Below, piece by piece: positions 12,830 through 19,802 of a DNA stretch of 45,446 bases. The notes under the pieces are model-generated. The model had not been told where the DNA came from, did no database searches, and was given only the letters and a program-made list of their open reading frames with translations. This DNA is from a virus: IMG/VR virus record IMGVR_UViG_3300028600_000010, positions 1 through 45,446 of that record; one strand, 5' to 3'. The position numbers and the translations under genes are program-made. Numbering within the stretch: position 1 is the first letter of the stretch; each line of letters begins with the position of its first letter.

Positions 12830-13634
12830 GCATGATTGCCCTGCCGATCTGTTCCACGATCTGAGGAACTACGGCGTTTCCGAGGGCTCTAATGCGGTCC
12901 ACCCGCATGGGAACCCCATGAGCCACTCGACCCACGTCGGGTTCAATGCGCCAGTAGTCGTCTTTTCCCGCAAGCCAACCTCGACAACCAATGGTTCCGT
13001 TCCCATGCTGTTTTTCGGTCTCTGTCCGCCTTTTATGGTTCGACAATCTCTTGCCGTTGGCGTTGGCCAGATGGCTACATAACGATCTAATGTCATCTGG
13101 AAAGTGCCGTTTAGTGTCTGCTTTAAGGAATGTTTGCCCTTTCCCGCTTCTGATGCTGTCGGCGTGGGCAACAATCCAAACCCTGTCGCGCCTGTGAGGG
13201 GCACCAACGGCGGAAGCCGGTATGCAGTGCCACTCCGCATCGTACCCGAACGCGGCCAAGTCTCCGAGAACTCTGCCAAGCCCCCTTCCAAGCAAAGCTG
13301 CAACGTTCTCCACGAAGACGTAGCGGGGTCGTAGCTCGCCAACCAGACGGGCATACTCTTTCCATAGTCCGCTGCGTTCGCCGTCAATCCCCGCGCCCTG
13401 TCCCGCGAAGGAAATGTCCTGGCAGGGGAACCCTCCGCAAACAAGGTCAACTGGTCCGACATGCTCACCCCGCAGCTTGGTTATGTCCTCGTGGATAGGT
13501 ATACTAGGCCAGTGCTTGGCAAGCACCTTACGGCAGAAAGGGTCGATCTCGCAAAACGCTATCGTTTCCATGCCGGCGCGCTCAAGGCCCAGCGAGAAGC
13601 CGCCTATGCCGGAGAAAAGATCTAGCACGTGCAT
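12813..13634 (-). CDS. dcm-like: DNA (cytosine-5) methyltransferase
   Basis: A complete C5-methyltransferase of 273 residues. Motif I is DLFSGIGGFSLGLERAG, motif IV GGFPCQDIS with the catalytic cysteine, motif VI ENV, motif VIII HRRDRVWIVA, and motifs IX/X RIRALGNAVVPQIVE. The short stretch between VIII and IX is the target-recognition region. It transfers a methyl group from SAM to cytosine in a short DNA site, probably to shield phage DNA from restriction; no partner endonuclease of a restriction-modification pair is obvious. A second long frame overlaps most of it. It lies between direct repeats, which suggests acquisition as a cassette. Confidence 0.92.
   Translation of the reverse strand: MHVLDLFSGIGGFSLGLERAGMETIAFCEIDPFCRKVLAKHWPSIPIHEDITKLRGEHVGPVDLVCGGFPCQDISFAGQGAGIDGERSGLWKEYARLVGELRPRYVFVENVAALLGRGLGRVLGDLAAFGYDAEWHCIPASAVGAPHRRDRVWIVAHADSIRSGKGQTFLKADTKRHFPDDIRSLCSHLANANGKRLSNHKRRTETEKQHGNGTIGCRGWLAGKDDYWRIEPDVGRVAHGVPMRVDRIRALGNAVVPQIVEQIGRAIMQAELD
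12869..13468 (-). CDS. Overlapping frame inside the methyltransferase gene
   Basis: A 199-codon frame on the same strand in a different phase: MSMSDQLTLFAEGSPARTFP, GFGLLPTPTAS, NPTWVEWLMGFPCGWTALEP. Its motifs coincide with methyltransferase motifs IV, VIII and IX in the other phase. I recall proteins with exactly these motifs being annotated in many phages and bacteria beside C5-methyltransferases. It may be a true overprinted gene, or a frame kept open by constraint on the enzyme. I cannot decide from one sequence. Confidence 0.35.
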   Translation of the reverse strand: MSMSDQLTLFAEGSPARTFPSRDRARGLTANAADYGKSMPVWLASYDPATSSWRTLQLCLEGGLAEFSETWPRSGTMRSGTAYRLPPLVPLTGATGFGLLPTPTASEAGKGKHSLKQTLNGTFQMTLDRYVAIWPTPTARDCRTIKGGQRPKNSMGTEPLVVEVGLREKTTTGALNPTWVEWLMGFPCGWTALEPSETP

Positions 13635-13651
13635 GTCTAGTCCAGTTCTGC
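13634..13651. repeat. Gene-boundary direct repeat, partial copy 3
   Basis: 17 of 18 bases match the AELD-stop part of the 37-base repeat, immediately before the methyltransferase ATG. On the minus strand it reads MFAELD-stop, a six-codon relic of a gene end. Confidence 0.65.
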
Positions 13652-13665
13652 GAACATGCCCGCGA

Positions 13666-14025
13666 CTATGCCTCAGCAGTTTGAACTTCGAGCATTTCGC
13701 CCAGGAACACCGGCATAAACTGGTCAACGGTGTGAAGTTTCACGCAAGTCGTCGAGACAGCACGCTCAACCTCGCGAGAGCCCGAGAACGGGTGTGAAAG
13801 CAATTCCACACCGTCCTCCATCACGAAAACGTCGCCGGGATTGAGTGGCCATTGCAAAACGTGCTTGGCAAGCTTGTGGACAACCACGTCGCCAGGCTTG
13901 ATTTCGTGTCCGTTAGCGTCGGTTACCATAAACAATCTCCTTCCGCAGAATGTGCAATGAATGCCGGTACGGTCCATGGAGTAGAGGTTGTTGCATGTGC
14001 ATCTGATCAGGGTTAACTCAGCCAT
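13666..14025 (-). CDS. Zinc-ribbon-like phage protein
   Basis: 119 residues. An N-terminal Cys cluster (IRCTCNNLYSMDRTGIHC then TFCGRR) is followed by a beta-rich domain (GHEIKPGDVVVHK, NPGDVFVMEDGVEL) resembling a small SH3-like barrel. It starts within the end of the preceding gene. Probably binds nucleic acid or protein; not assigned. Confidence 0.6.
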   Translation of the reverse strand: MAELTLIRCTCNNLYSMDRTGIHCTFCGRRLFMVTDANGHEIKPGDVVVHKLAKHVLQWPLNPGDVFVMEDGVELLSHPFSGSREVERAVSTTCVKLHTVDQFMPVFLGEMLEVQTAEA

Positions 14026-14212
14026 GTCCCCATGCTATCCAGGCATCCAGATCCCGCCAGTCCTCCGGGATATAGCCCTGGCCCTGGCAGGCCCCGCACT
14101 CGCGCGGTCCCGGTATATAGCCCTGTGTGTTACAGTGTGGACAGATCATGAATGGCTCGTGGACAGAGTTGAAAACCACGTCGCCGAACTTGTGTCGCTC
14201 AGCGTGCTTCAT
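14018..14212 (-). CDS. DnaJ-type zinc-knuckle protein
   Basis: 64 residues with CPHCNTQGYI and CGACQGQGYI, two CxxCxGxG-type repeats like half of the DnaJ cysteine-rich domain. Such small proteins are common in phages; role unknown. Overlaps neighbours at both ends. Confidence 0.65.
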   Translation of the reverse strand: MKHAERHKFGDVVFNSVHEPFMICPHCNTQGYIPGPRECGACQGQGYIPEDWRDLDAWIAWGHG

Positions 14213-14381
14213 GGCCCCAATCCCGCACCGCGTCCTCGGTATCTATTGTCATGCGGACAAAGTGCTGCATGTCCTTTGTCCTGAACCACCGCTCGCAGTC
14301 TGGGCACTTCAGACGCTCGCCGCGAAACGGCCTTTCCACGGTAAAGGCTATGCGGCATTTCCCACAGGTTATCCTATCCAC
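14199..14381 (-). CDS. Small zinc-ribbon protein
   Basis: 60 residues: ITCGKCRIAFTVERPF and CPDCERWF form a standard two-CxxC ribbon about 20 residues apart. It overlaps the HNH gene end by 8 bases and the next gene start by 14. Function unknown. Confidence 0.65.
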   Translation of the reverse strand: MDRITCGKCRIAFTVERPFRGERLKCPDCERWFRTKDMQHFVRMTIDTEDAVRDWGHEAR

Positions 14382-15048
14382 AGGCTTTGCCCCTCATGGG
14401 CCGCTTGGCCTTGTCGAAGCCTCGGCTTTGGATCTGGCGCTTGGGCTTGGGCTTGTTCGCACCCGTGATACGCCTGATCTTGGCGCGCACCTTGGCCTCT
14501 TTGGTCGTCTTTTCCTCGTGGCAGGCCGTGCAGCGGGTGCGCAGGTTCTCCAGCGTCCATTGCTTCCAGGCTTCCGGGTCGGTGCGGTCTACCAGGTGCA
14601 GCGGCATAGCGTGATCGACATGCCACTCGCCAAGGTCAATGGGCCAGATCGCTATGCGGTTGCTGAGCGTCATGGCTTTGTCGCACCACTCTAGGGCCTT
14701 CTCGCGGTTGATCTGAACGCGGTAGAGGGGGATAGGCGTCTGTCGGACCTTAAAACAGAGGCCAATTTGTAGGACAAACACATCGCCGTCTTGTTGTTGC
14801 ATGTAGCTCGTGCAGTCACGTCCGCAATCGCAGCACACGCCCAAGTCCCGCATGAACAGCGCCGCCCTGGCGCGTCTTGGCGAGCCCACTACCTTACCGT
14901 CAAGCTGGTGATCCGCGCACCAGCGCCGGCCCTTGTGGGGCACGCCTGCCTTGGTGAGGATTTCCACACCACATGCTCGGCACTGCCCGCCCGGCGCGTC
15001 CTGGAACGGCAGAGGAGGCGGGCTGCGGACTATGCGGGGTTTGGGCAT
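14374..15048 (-). CDS. HNH endonuclease
   Basis: 224 residues. A Cys-rich N terminus (CRACG, CADH, CCDCGRDC) is followed by the HNH core EWHVDHAMPLHLVD, ENLRTRCTACHEEKT, then a very basic tail. HNH enzymes nick or cut DNA using a metal. In phages they serve packaging or are homing enzymes. No intron or interrupted gene is seen here, so a free-standing homing or processing enzyme are both possible. It lies in the leftward middle operon near the methyltransferase cassette. Confidence 0.85.
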   Translation of the reverse strand: MPKPRIVRSPPPLPFQDAPGGQCRACGVEILTKAGVPHKGRRWCADHQLDGKVVGSPRRARAALFMRDLGVCCDCGRDCTSYMQQQDGDVFVLQIGLCFKVRQTPIPLYRVQINREKALEWCDKAMTLSNRIAIWPIDLGEWHVDHAMPLHLVDRTDPEAWKQWTLENLRTRCTACHEEKTTKEAKVRAKIRRITGANKPKPKRQIQSRGFDKAKRPMRGKACG

Positions 15049-15263
15049 TAGCTTCGCGCCTCTGCTTCCCTTGGCGCATGAACTGGACAGCCCTCAGTGA
15101 TCCAGAAACTTGTTTCGTCGCGCCATGGGAACCCTTTGCCGTGGCAATTATCCAGTACAGCACACGTGCAACCTTGTGTGGCAGCTTCCCGACTACCTGG
15201 ATTCGGCGTAGTCTTTGACGCTTCAGGATTAATGGCACCTGTGCTGCAACCACGCGCGTTCAT
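15048..15263 (-). CDS. Small Cys-containing phage protein
   Basis: The ATG at 15263 overlaps the preceding stop (ATGA), giving 71 residues. CTCAVLDNCHGKGFPWRDET and WITEGCPVHAP match the C-x-C-xx-DN-GxG / C-P-H pattern of a small phage family that I recognise but cannot name. Possibly one zinc site. Confidence 0.65.
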   Translation of the reverse strand: MNARGCSTGAINPEASKTTPNPGSREAATQGCTCAVLDNCHGKGFPWRDETSFWITEGCPVHAPREAEARS

Positions 15264-15439
15264 ATCACATCTCTTTCGGCGCATTTGACAAGTTCCTCGC
15301 GCTTTAGTTCTACCAACGTGTTCACCATTTTCAGCGCTTCGCTTGTCTCAACCTGACCTTCGACCATGATGCTGACCGCACCACCGCCTTCGAAGTCATA
15401 ATGACCGATAAGCCGTTTAAAAATCACTTCTACAGCCAT
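15260..15439 (-). CDS. Small phage protein, unknown
   Basis: The ATG at 15439 follows GGAGAG and gives 59 residues, beginning MAVEVIFKRLIGHYDFEGGG. It is the first gene after a 490-base non-coding region. Function unknown. Confidence 0.6.
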   Translation of the reverse strand: MAVEVIFKRLIGHYDFEGGGAVSIMVEGQVETSEALKMVNTLVELKREELVKCAERDVI

Positions 15440-15928
15440 ACTTCTCTCCTGTCTCTGCTTAGGCGGTGGCAGAAGGGACTGACCACATCTTGCCGGCTGC
15501 ATCCTGGTCAGACCGCATAGCAAGAGGGCGTTCCCGTCTCATGCTTACCAAAGGCATCAGTCTGCCACCACCTAAGCAGGGCTGACAGCACAGGCGGTAC
15601 TTAGGCTGTCTGACGGCCTTCCGGGCCTCGCGGCTTGCGGCACCTGTGCTACCAACCTGTGCCGGGCTTCCACCGGGCTCCCCAAGTGCAACTTGGTTGC
15701 GGCGCTTATTGCGGGATGCTTGAGAGTAGACGCCGCATTCCTCCCGCATCCCCGCCCCGAAGGGCGCTCGGCAATCCGGTGCCGGTCTCTCCCGACTGTC
15801 AAGCCTAGCGCAGTCAGCACGCTGCCCCCGGCTTTCGGTGCCATGGCTGTGGAAGTGGCGATCCTTTTTCGCCTGTGCATCCAGACCGCGCGCAGCCCAC
15901 AGGCTTAGCCATGGCCTCAGGATTCTGT
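15440..15928. other. Gene-free, hairpin-rich interval
   Basis: No convincing gene is seen on either strand; the long minus-strand frames here have atypical composition and no ribosome site. Apart from the long-stem element at 15457-15577, many smaller inverted repeats occur on the minus strand. Examples are AGCACAGG/CCTGTGCT (about 15591-15650), GCGGCG/CGCCGC (about 15697-15738) and CCATGGCT/AGCCATGG (about 15840-15913). It may be a multi-domain RNA, a replication origin, or a leader of the operon that follows. Confidence 0.5.
15457..15577 (-). ncRNA. Long-stem RNA element 3
   Basis: Arms of 17 bp (15457-15473 and 15561-15577) differ at one base that is a G-U pair only in minus-strand RNA. 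An ACTGA/TCAGT extension continues the stem after a four-base bulge. The ~87-base loop contains ATGCCTTTGG, also present in the loop of element 1. It ends 17 bases before the ATG at 15439, so it could be a 5' leader structure of that gene. Confidence 0.55.
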
Positions 15929-16153
15929 TCATGCCGAGCTTTCCCCGGCCCGTTTCATTTCGGCCTCCGGTGTTCTGGAGCGGCTGACAAGCGCTTCACC
16001 AATCAAGACGCGGACCATGTTCGAAATGTTCCGCTGCTCGCCAACGGCCTCCATCTCCACTCTGCCGTACATGTCACGGGTGACGTAGACACGAAGCTCG
16101 GTATCGAACTGCTTCGCCGGGCCGGACTTGGGTTTGTCTGAAACTCCTGGCAA
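15929..16153 (-). CDS. RHH-type DNA-binding protein
   Basis: 74 residues from a TTG start at 16153 with GGAG seven bases upstream. TELRVYVTRDMYGRVEMEA followed by ISNMVRVLIGEAL gives a beta-strand, helix, helix pattern as in Arc/CopG proteins. It is the first leftward gene from a divergent promoter region carrying TCCGA repeats, and is the likely regulator of that region. It is not closely similar to the RHH pair at 2.2-3.0 kb. Confidence 0.7.
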   Translation of the reverse strand: MPGVSDKPKSGPAKQFDTELRVYVTRDMYGRVEMEAVGEQRNISNMVRVLIGEALVSRSRTPEAEMKRAGESSA

Positions 16154-16161
16154 CGACTTTC

Positions 16162-16215
16162 TCCGAAAATGTCTCTTGACTTTCCGATTGTGTCCGATAA
16201 TATGTAGCTTGTCAA
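16162..16215. promoter_or_regulatory. Divergent overlapping promoters with TCCGA repeats
   Basis: Rightward: TTGACT (16176-16181), 16 bases, TAATAT (16198-16203). Leftward: TTGACA (16215-16210), 17 bases, CACAAT (16192-16187). The two overlap, so only one polymerase can bind at a time. TCCGA occurs at 16162, 16183 and 16193, spacing 21 and 10 bases, that is, on one face of the helix. This suits an RHH repressor such as the adjacent gene product. Confidence 0.7.
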
Positions 16216-16282
16216 CAACAAATCAAGGGCCTCTGGCGGCGGGCCTGTCCTCCCTGGTCCGCCGTACAGAGGGATAGAGAGA

Positions 16283-16543
16283 ATGAAACTGGATCTTAGC
16301 GATATCCCCAAAGGCCTGGCGCTTGAACCGGTTTCAGTGGGCGATATCTATCAAAACCAGCGCGGCTATTATTTGCTGGTCGTCGGCATTAGCGGCTGCA
16401 CAGCCTACTATATCAAATACGATTTGTCGGGCGATCCGTGCGGTGCGGGCCAATACGGCGTTCATGCATTGGACACACGGCGGCGGCTAGGCCGAGTAGA
16501 AGCCATGCCCAATCTTCATGTCATATGGGACCAGAGCATATGA
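16283..16543 (+). CDS. First gene of the rightward middle operon, unknown
   Basis: 86 residues starting MKLDLSDIPKGLALEPVSVG. SVGDIYQNQRGYYLLVVGIS is a beta-rich core that resembles small SH3-like phage proteins. AGAGAG precedes the ATG. It follows the divergent promoter by 80 bases. Function unknown. Confidence 0.6.
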   Translation: MKLDLSDIPKGLALEPVSVGDIYQNQRGYYLLVVGISGCTAYYIKYDLSGDPCGAGQYGVHALDTRRRLGRVEAMPNLHVIWDQSI

Positions 16544-16776
16544 CCAGCCCCTACCTCGACCAGCCCAAGCGCGACCCGGACGCCGCCATGTTCGACTGCG
16601 ACCACGCGCGCCACCGCAGAGAACTGACGGAGATTTCCTATTTCCTACAGTCGCACGGCGCACCGCAACGGTTGCTGGATACGCTGGCGGAAGTGCATGA
16701 GCGGATTATCGATCACGCGGCGGCGCGGATCTTGGAGAGGAATAAGGATCTGCAACGACATGGCAGGGAGGATTAG
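16540..16776 (+). CDS. Small helical phage protein
   Basis: The ATG at 16540 overlaps the previous stop (ATGA), giving 78 residues, MTSPYLDQPKRDPDAAMFDC onward. It is largely helical, with HARHRRELTEISYFLQSHG. Function unknown. Confidence 0.6.
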   Translation: MTSPYLDQPKRDPDAAMFDCDHARHRRELTEISYFLQSHGAPQRLLDTLAEVHERIIDHAAARILERNKDLQRHGRED

Positions 16777-16778
16777 GA

Positions 16779-17012
16779 ATGACACAGTATCGTGCAATCG
16801 TCTCAATCACGTTCGATGACGACGATCTGAAAGAGCTAGCTGATGCCATTGGCGTCCCGAGCGATCAGATGAGGGCCGATGATGCGCTTGATGGATCGCT
16901 GGACAATCTGGAGTTTGGTAGCGGTTGGGTCGAGCAGTTCTTCGTCAATGGCAAGCCGACAATCACGCGCCTTTCTGGTGGCATTGCCATTGAAATCAAT
17001 GAGCATGAATAA
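16779..17012 (+). CDS. Small acidic protein, unknown
   Basis: 77 residues starting MTQYRAIVSITFDDDDLKEL, with an acidic helix and a beta-rich C terminus ending IAIEINEHE. It overlaps the next start codon (TAATG). Function unknown. Confidence 0.6.
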   Translation: MTQYRAIVSITFDDDDLKELADAIGVPSDQMRADDALDGSLDNLEFGSGWVEQFFVNGKPTITRLSGGIAIEINEHE

Positions 17013-17212
17013 TGACCCCGCCCTTCCAGCCAGGCGACCGCGTGACGGTGCGTTACAACAAGCCGCTGGGGGTGCTGGAGGTGCAGGAATGCCTGCCGCA
17101 TTTTGGTAAGCACTACCATGGTTTAACCGATTGGTACGTCACCTGTCAGGGCAACGGCTGCACATTCGCAGGCCCGGCAACGAGTCTCATAAAGGTGGAA
17201 GACAATGGATAG
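17012..17212 (+). CDS. Small beta-rich protein, unknown
   Basis: 66 residues. MTPPFQPGDRVTVRYNKPLG is a typical start of an SH3-like small domain, followed by a pair of cysteines (TCQGNGC). The stop overlaps the next gene. Function unknown. Confidence 0.6.
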   Translation: MTPPFQPGDRVTVRYNKPLGVLEVQECLPHFGKHYHGLTDWYVTCQGNGCTFAGPATSLIKVEDNG

Positions 17213-17618
17213 CCCGAAAAACCACACGCCAGGACCATGGGCGTGGTTCGGCAACGAACACGGCATCTATCTCGCCACAACGCATAGCGGCAGACGCTAT
17301 GTTATGGGCTTTGCTCGTATGGGCATGCAAGGCGCACAGCCTAGATTTCAGGTCAACAGCCGCATGGTGGATGGCGCTGATCTTGTGGAGTTCGAGGTTA
17401 GCGACAAAGCTAAAGGCTTTACGGCAGGTAAGGCTGAGCCAGAGGTTTACCGGCTTGACATTACCGGCATTGACCACCCGGACGCCCGCCTGATCGCCCA
17501 AGCCTGGACTATCCCGCAACTGCGGGCGGCTTTGAAATATGCGCGCCGCTTCCTGAACGCCGAAGATCACGATATTGAGTTCGTGGACGCCGCCCTCAAG
17601 CTCGGAGAGGAAGCATGA
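17205..17618 (+). CDS. TPGPW-family phage protein, longer member
   Basis: 137 residues. HTPGPWAWFGNEHGIYLATT at the N terminus and a C-terminal DARLIAQAWTIPQLRAALKY match the family of the early gene at 5491-5790. The middle holds an insertion. The presence in both early and middle operons suggests a duplicated or twice-acquired small gene. Function unknown. Confidence 0.7.
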   Translation: MDSPKNHTPGPWAWFGNEHGIYLATTHSGRRYVMGFARMGMQGAQPRFQVNSRMVDGADLVEFEVSDKAKGFTAGKAEPEVYRLDITGIDHPDARLIAQAWTIPQLRAALKYARRFLNAEDHDIEFVDAALKLGEEA

Positions 17619-17797
17619 CCGCGCAACGCCACATGGCCAACCCCGGCCCCATGGTCCGCAAGCTCGTCAATGGCAAAGCTCTGTTCTATGCCAAGCCACG
17701 TAAGCGCATGTCTTACAGGATCAAGAAATACCTGATCTGGGCAGGGCTGGTCTTCGTGGCCATTGTCGCGGTCGTGGTGTTTGGAGGGAATGTGTGA
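17615..17797 (+). CDS. Small basic single-pass membrane protein
   Basis: 60 residues. A basic N-terminal region (KPRKRMSYRIKKY) precedes one hydrophobic helix (LIWAGLVFVAIVAVVVFGG), so the N terminus is probably cytoplasmic. Its end overlaps the next start. Function unknown. Confidence 0.6.
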   Translation: MTAQRHMANPGPMVRKLVNGKALFYAKPRKRMSYRIKKYLIWAGLVFVAIVAVVVFGGNV

Positions 17798-18096
17798 TGA
17801 GCGCCGATAAGCCCAATTGCTATCAGTGCATTCATCGTCGCGATCTGCCGAGCGATTGCCACAGCCGGTGTGCCCATCCCGATGCTGGCGGGAAAGATGC
17901 CGGAATGGAGGCTTTTGCCATCCTTGCCAGTGTTGGACGCATCGGGCCAATGATCGATGTAACCGGAGCTAAGGCGCTGAATATAAAGGCTAATCCACAC
18001 GGTGTCAAGAACGGGTGGTTCAACTGGCCGTTCAATTTCGATCCCACTTGGCTTGAGGCGTGCAACGGCTTCACACAACGAGAGAAGAAAGGATAG
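17797..18096 (+). CDS. Zinc-binding-like small phage protein
   Basis: From the ATG at 17797 the product is 99 residues. CYQCIHRRDLPSDCHSRCAH is a C-x2-C-H...C-x3-C-x-H cluster known from a common phage family with a following NGWFNWP stretch. One zinc site is likely. Function unknown. Confidence 0.7.
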   Translation: MSADKPNCYQCIHRRDLPSDCHSRCAHPDAGGKDAGMEAFAILASVGRIGPMIDVTGAKALNIKANPHGVKNGWFNWPFNFDPTWLEACNGFTQREKKG

Positions 18097-18100
18097 AAAC

Positions 18101-18529
18101 GTGAATTACACCAGAGCAATCTTCCTCATCAGCGACGATGTTCGGGCTGTACTGGCAACCTATGAATGTGGCGACAACGCGGCTCGGACCATGTTCAAGA
18201 CACTCGATACGGAAATCAAAACCGACGATTACGTGGTGGTGCCGACCAACACCCGGCATGAGATGACGGTAGTCAAGGTCGTGGCAGTGGACGTGGAGCC
18301 TGATCTTGAGGCGGGTGCGGATCTTCAGTGGGTCATCGGTGTGGTGAACCGCGTGAACTTCCAGCAGATCACCAACCAGGAAAACGACGCCATCAACAAG
18401 ATCAAAGTCGCCGAGTTGAAGCGGAAGAAGCGTGAGCTACGAGCCACGATGATGGAAGGCTTTGATGACGAGATCAAGGCCCTGCCGATCTACACCGCTG
18501 AGAACGGCGGGACAGAAAAGAAAGAGTAA
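18101..18529 (+). CDS. Unknown phage protein of the ERF operon
   Basis: 142 residues from a GTG start with AAAGGAT upstream. The first 90 residues are beta-rich, MNYTRAIFLISDDVRAVLAT then YVVVPTNTRHEMTVVKVVAV, like a small barrel. The C-terminal part is a charged helix (KIKVAELKRKKRELRATMME). Position before the annealing and SSB genes hints at DNA metabolism; inferred. Confidence 0.6.
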   Translation: MNYTRAIFLISDDVRAVLATYECGDNAARTMFKTLDTEIKTDDYVVVPTNTRHEMTVVKVVAVDVEPDLEAGADLQWVIGVVNRVNFQQITNQENDAINKIKVAELKRKKRELRATMMEGFDDEIKALPIYTAENGGTEKKE

Positions 18530-18530
18530 C

Positions 18531-18818
18531 ATGAATACTGGCGGCTATGACCTGGTGTCTCAGTGTCCCACAGGAGTGGCCGCCCTAAGGCCGGCATTCG
18601 CCGCCCTTAGTAATCCTCAGGATATAAGAATATCCTTCGGATTGGGGCCAGAGCCGGAGCGCGGGTGGGATAGGAGATGTACTGCGCTTCGGTTACGGCT
18701 CGGGGCCTGCCCCAAATGCGGGCGGCGCAAGGTAAGGCGGAAGCCAGGGCGCAGGTGGTGTCCCCGCTGCGGGCCGATAACGCCAAAGAGAAAAGAGAAA
18801 TTGGTGGGTAAGCCATGA
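18531..18818 (+). CDS. Basic zinc-ribbon protein
   Basis: 95 residues; the start has no strong ribosome site. The C terminus has CPKCGRRKVRRKPGRRWC then PRCG, a compact zinc ribbon with many basic residues that suggests nucleic-acid binding. The N-terminal half is poorly structured. Between this gene and the next is a 15-codon frame (18815-18862) that I do not call. Confidence 0.55.
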   Translation: MNTGGYDLVSQCPTGVAALRPAFAALSNPQDIRISFGLGPEPERGWDRRCTALRLRLGACPKCGRRKVRRKPGRRWCPRCGPITPKRKEKLVGKP

Positions 18819-18858
18819 CCGACGAACTCCACGCCGACGCCATGAAGCGCAAGCGGAA

Positions 18859-19173
18859 GTGAATGGCTATTACAAGATACGGGCCTGGCCGCGCGGCCCA
18901 TGGGTGCCCTGCCGGCTTGAAGAGCATGTTCCCATGGACCCTCTTACGGGCGAAGTGCTTGACAGATCGACCTTACAGGGCAACCCAGCCACGCGAGAAA
19001 CAGGCTACATAGACGACACAGAAGCGGGCGCGCTGGAAGTTCAGGACTACGGGCGCCCCATAGGAAGGGAAGAATACGAATGGCTGAGAGCGCAGTTCGA
19101 AATATTGAAGCGGCACCCGTCGCTGGGGAAGAGGTGGAACAAGTCACCGAGGAACCCGCTATCGAGACGCTGA
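18859..19173 (+). CDS. Unknown protein overlapping the annealing-protein gene
   Basis: 104 residues from GTG. WPRGPWVPCRLEEHVPMDPL and TGYIDDTEAGALEVQDYGRP look like normal protein. The last 94 bases overlap the next gene in another frame, so the true end is certain but the dependence on the overlap is unusual. Function unknown. Confidence 0.5.
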   Translation: MNGYYKIRAWPRGPWVPCRLEEHVPMDPLTGEVLDRSTLQGNPATRETGYIDDTEAGALEVQDYGRPIGREEYEWLRAQFEILKRHPSLGKRWNKSPRNPLSRR

Positions 19174-19802
19174 ACATTCACCAGAAGCTGTTTGGCATCA
19201 TGTCCGAACTCGGCCCGGTCGAAAAGGACAAGCACGTCGAGATCAAGGGCAAGGTGGCCTACGAGTATACCTCGCACGACGCCGTGACGGCACACATCCG
19301 TTCGCTGTTCATTAAATACCGTGTCCTGCCTCATCCCACCGTCGCAGACCACAAGAATGACGGCAACCGTGTAGAACTTTTTATCGATCTGACGTTCATC
19401 AACGTGGACGACCCGCAGGACAAGCTCACGGTCAAGACCATCGGCTATGGTTGCGATCCTTCGGATAAGGGGCCTGGCAAGGCGTTCTCCTACGCAACCA
19501 AGATCGCCTATCTCAAGCAATTCATGCTCAACGCCGGAGACGATATCGAACTTGAGGACGTGCCCCACGACAGCGCCATCATGACTGCTTCACAGAAGGA
19601 AGACAGCGAGCGCCGCGTGGTCGAGGACATGCAGGCCTGGGCGGAAACCTTCCGGCTCGCGCTCAACAACGCCGCCACGGTCAAGGAAGTGGATACCTTG
19701 CAGCGCGCCAACAAGGACAAGCTCATGAAGGCCCCGGAGGTGACAAAGGATTATTTCGTGGAGCTGATCGAAGTCCGCAAACGGGAGTTGGGCGATGAGT
19801 AG
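19080..19802 (+). CDS. erf: ERF-family single-strand annealing protein
   Basis: 240 residues. [38 protein letters not shown] and [20 protein letters not shown] match the ERF superfamily (P22 Erf). It binds ssDNA and anneals complementary strands for recombination, repair and end circularisation. The C-terminal third is helical and probably oligomeric. It is coupled to the SSB gene that follows, so they form a recombination module. The start has AAGGGAAGA upstream. Confidence 0.85.
   Translation: MAESAVRNIEAAPVAGEEVEQVTEEPAIETLNIHQKLFGIMSELGPVEKDKHVEIKGKVAYEYTSHDAVTAHIRSLFIKYRVLPHPTVADHKNDGNRVELFIDLTFINVDDPQDKLTVKTIGYGCDPSDKGPGKAFSYATKIAYLKQFMLNAGDDIELEDVPHDSAIMTASQKEDSERRVVEDMQAWAETFRLALNNAATVKEVDTLQRANKDKLMKAPEVTKDYFVELIEVRKRELGDE

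Noticed and set aside
14374-15048. HNH gene as a group I intron homing enzyme
   Set aside because: No interrupted gene or intron core is visible around it; it is an ordinary member of the overlapping gene series.
15459-15932. 157-codon and 102-codon minus-strand frames
   Set aside because: Arg/Cys/Pro-heavy, no ribosome site, and cross the hairpins of a gene-free region.
18815-18862. 15-codon frame between two genes
   Set aside because: Coupled to neighbours but too short for evidence; could be a leader for the GTG start at 18859.
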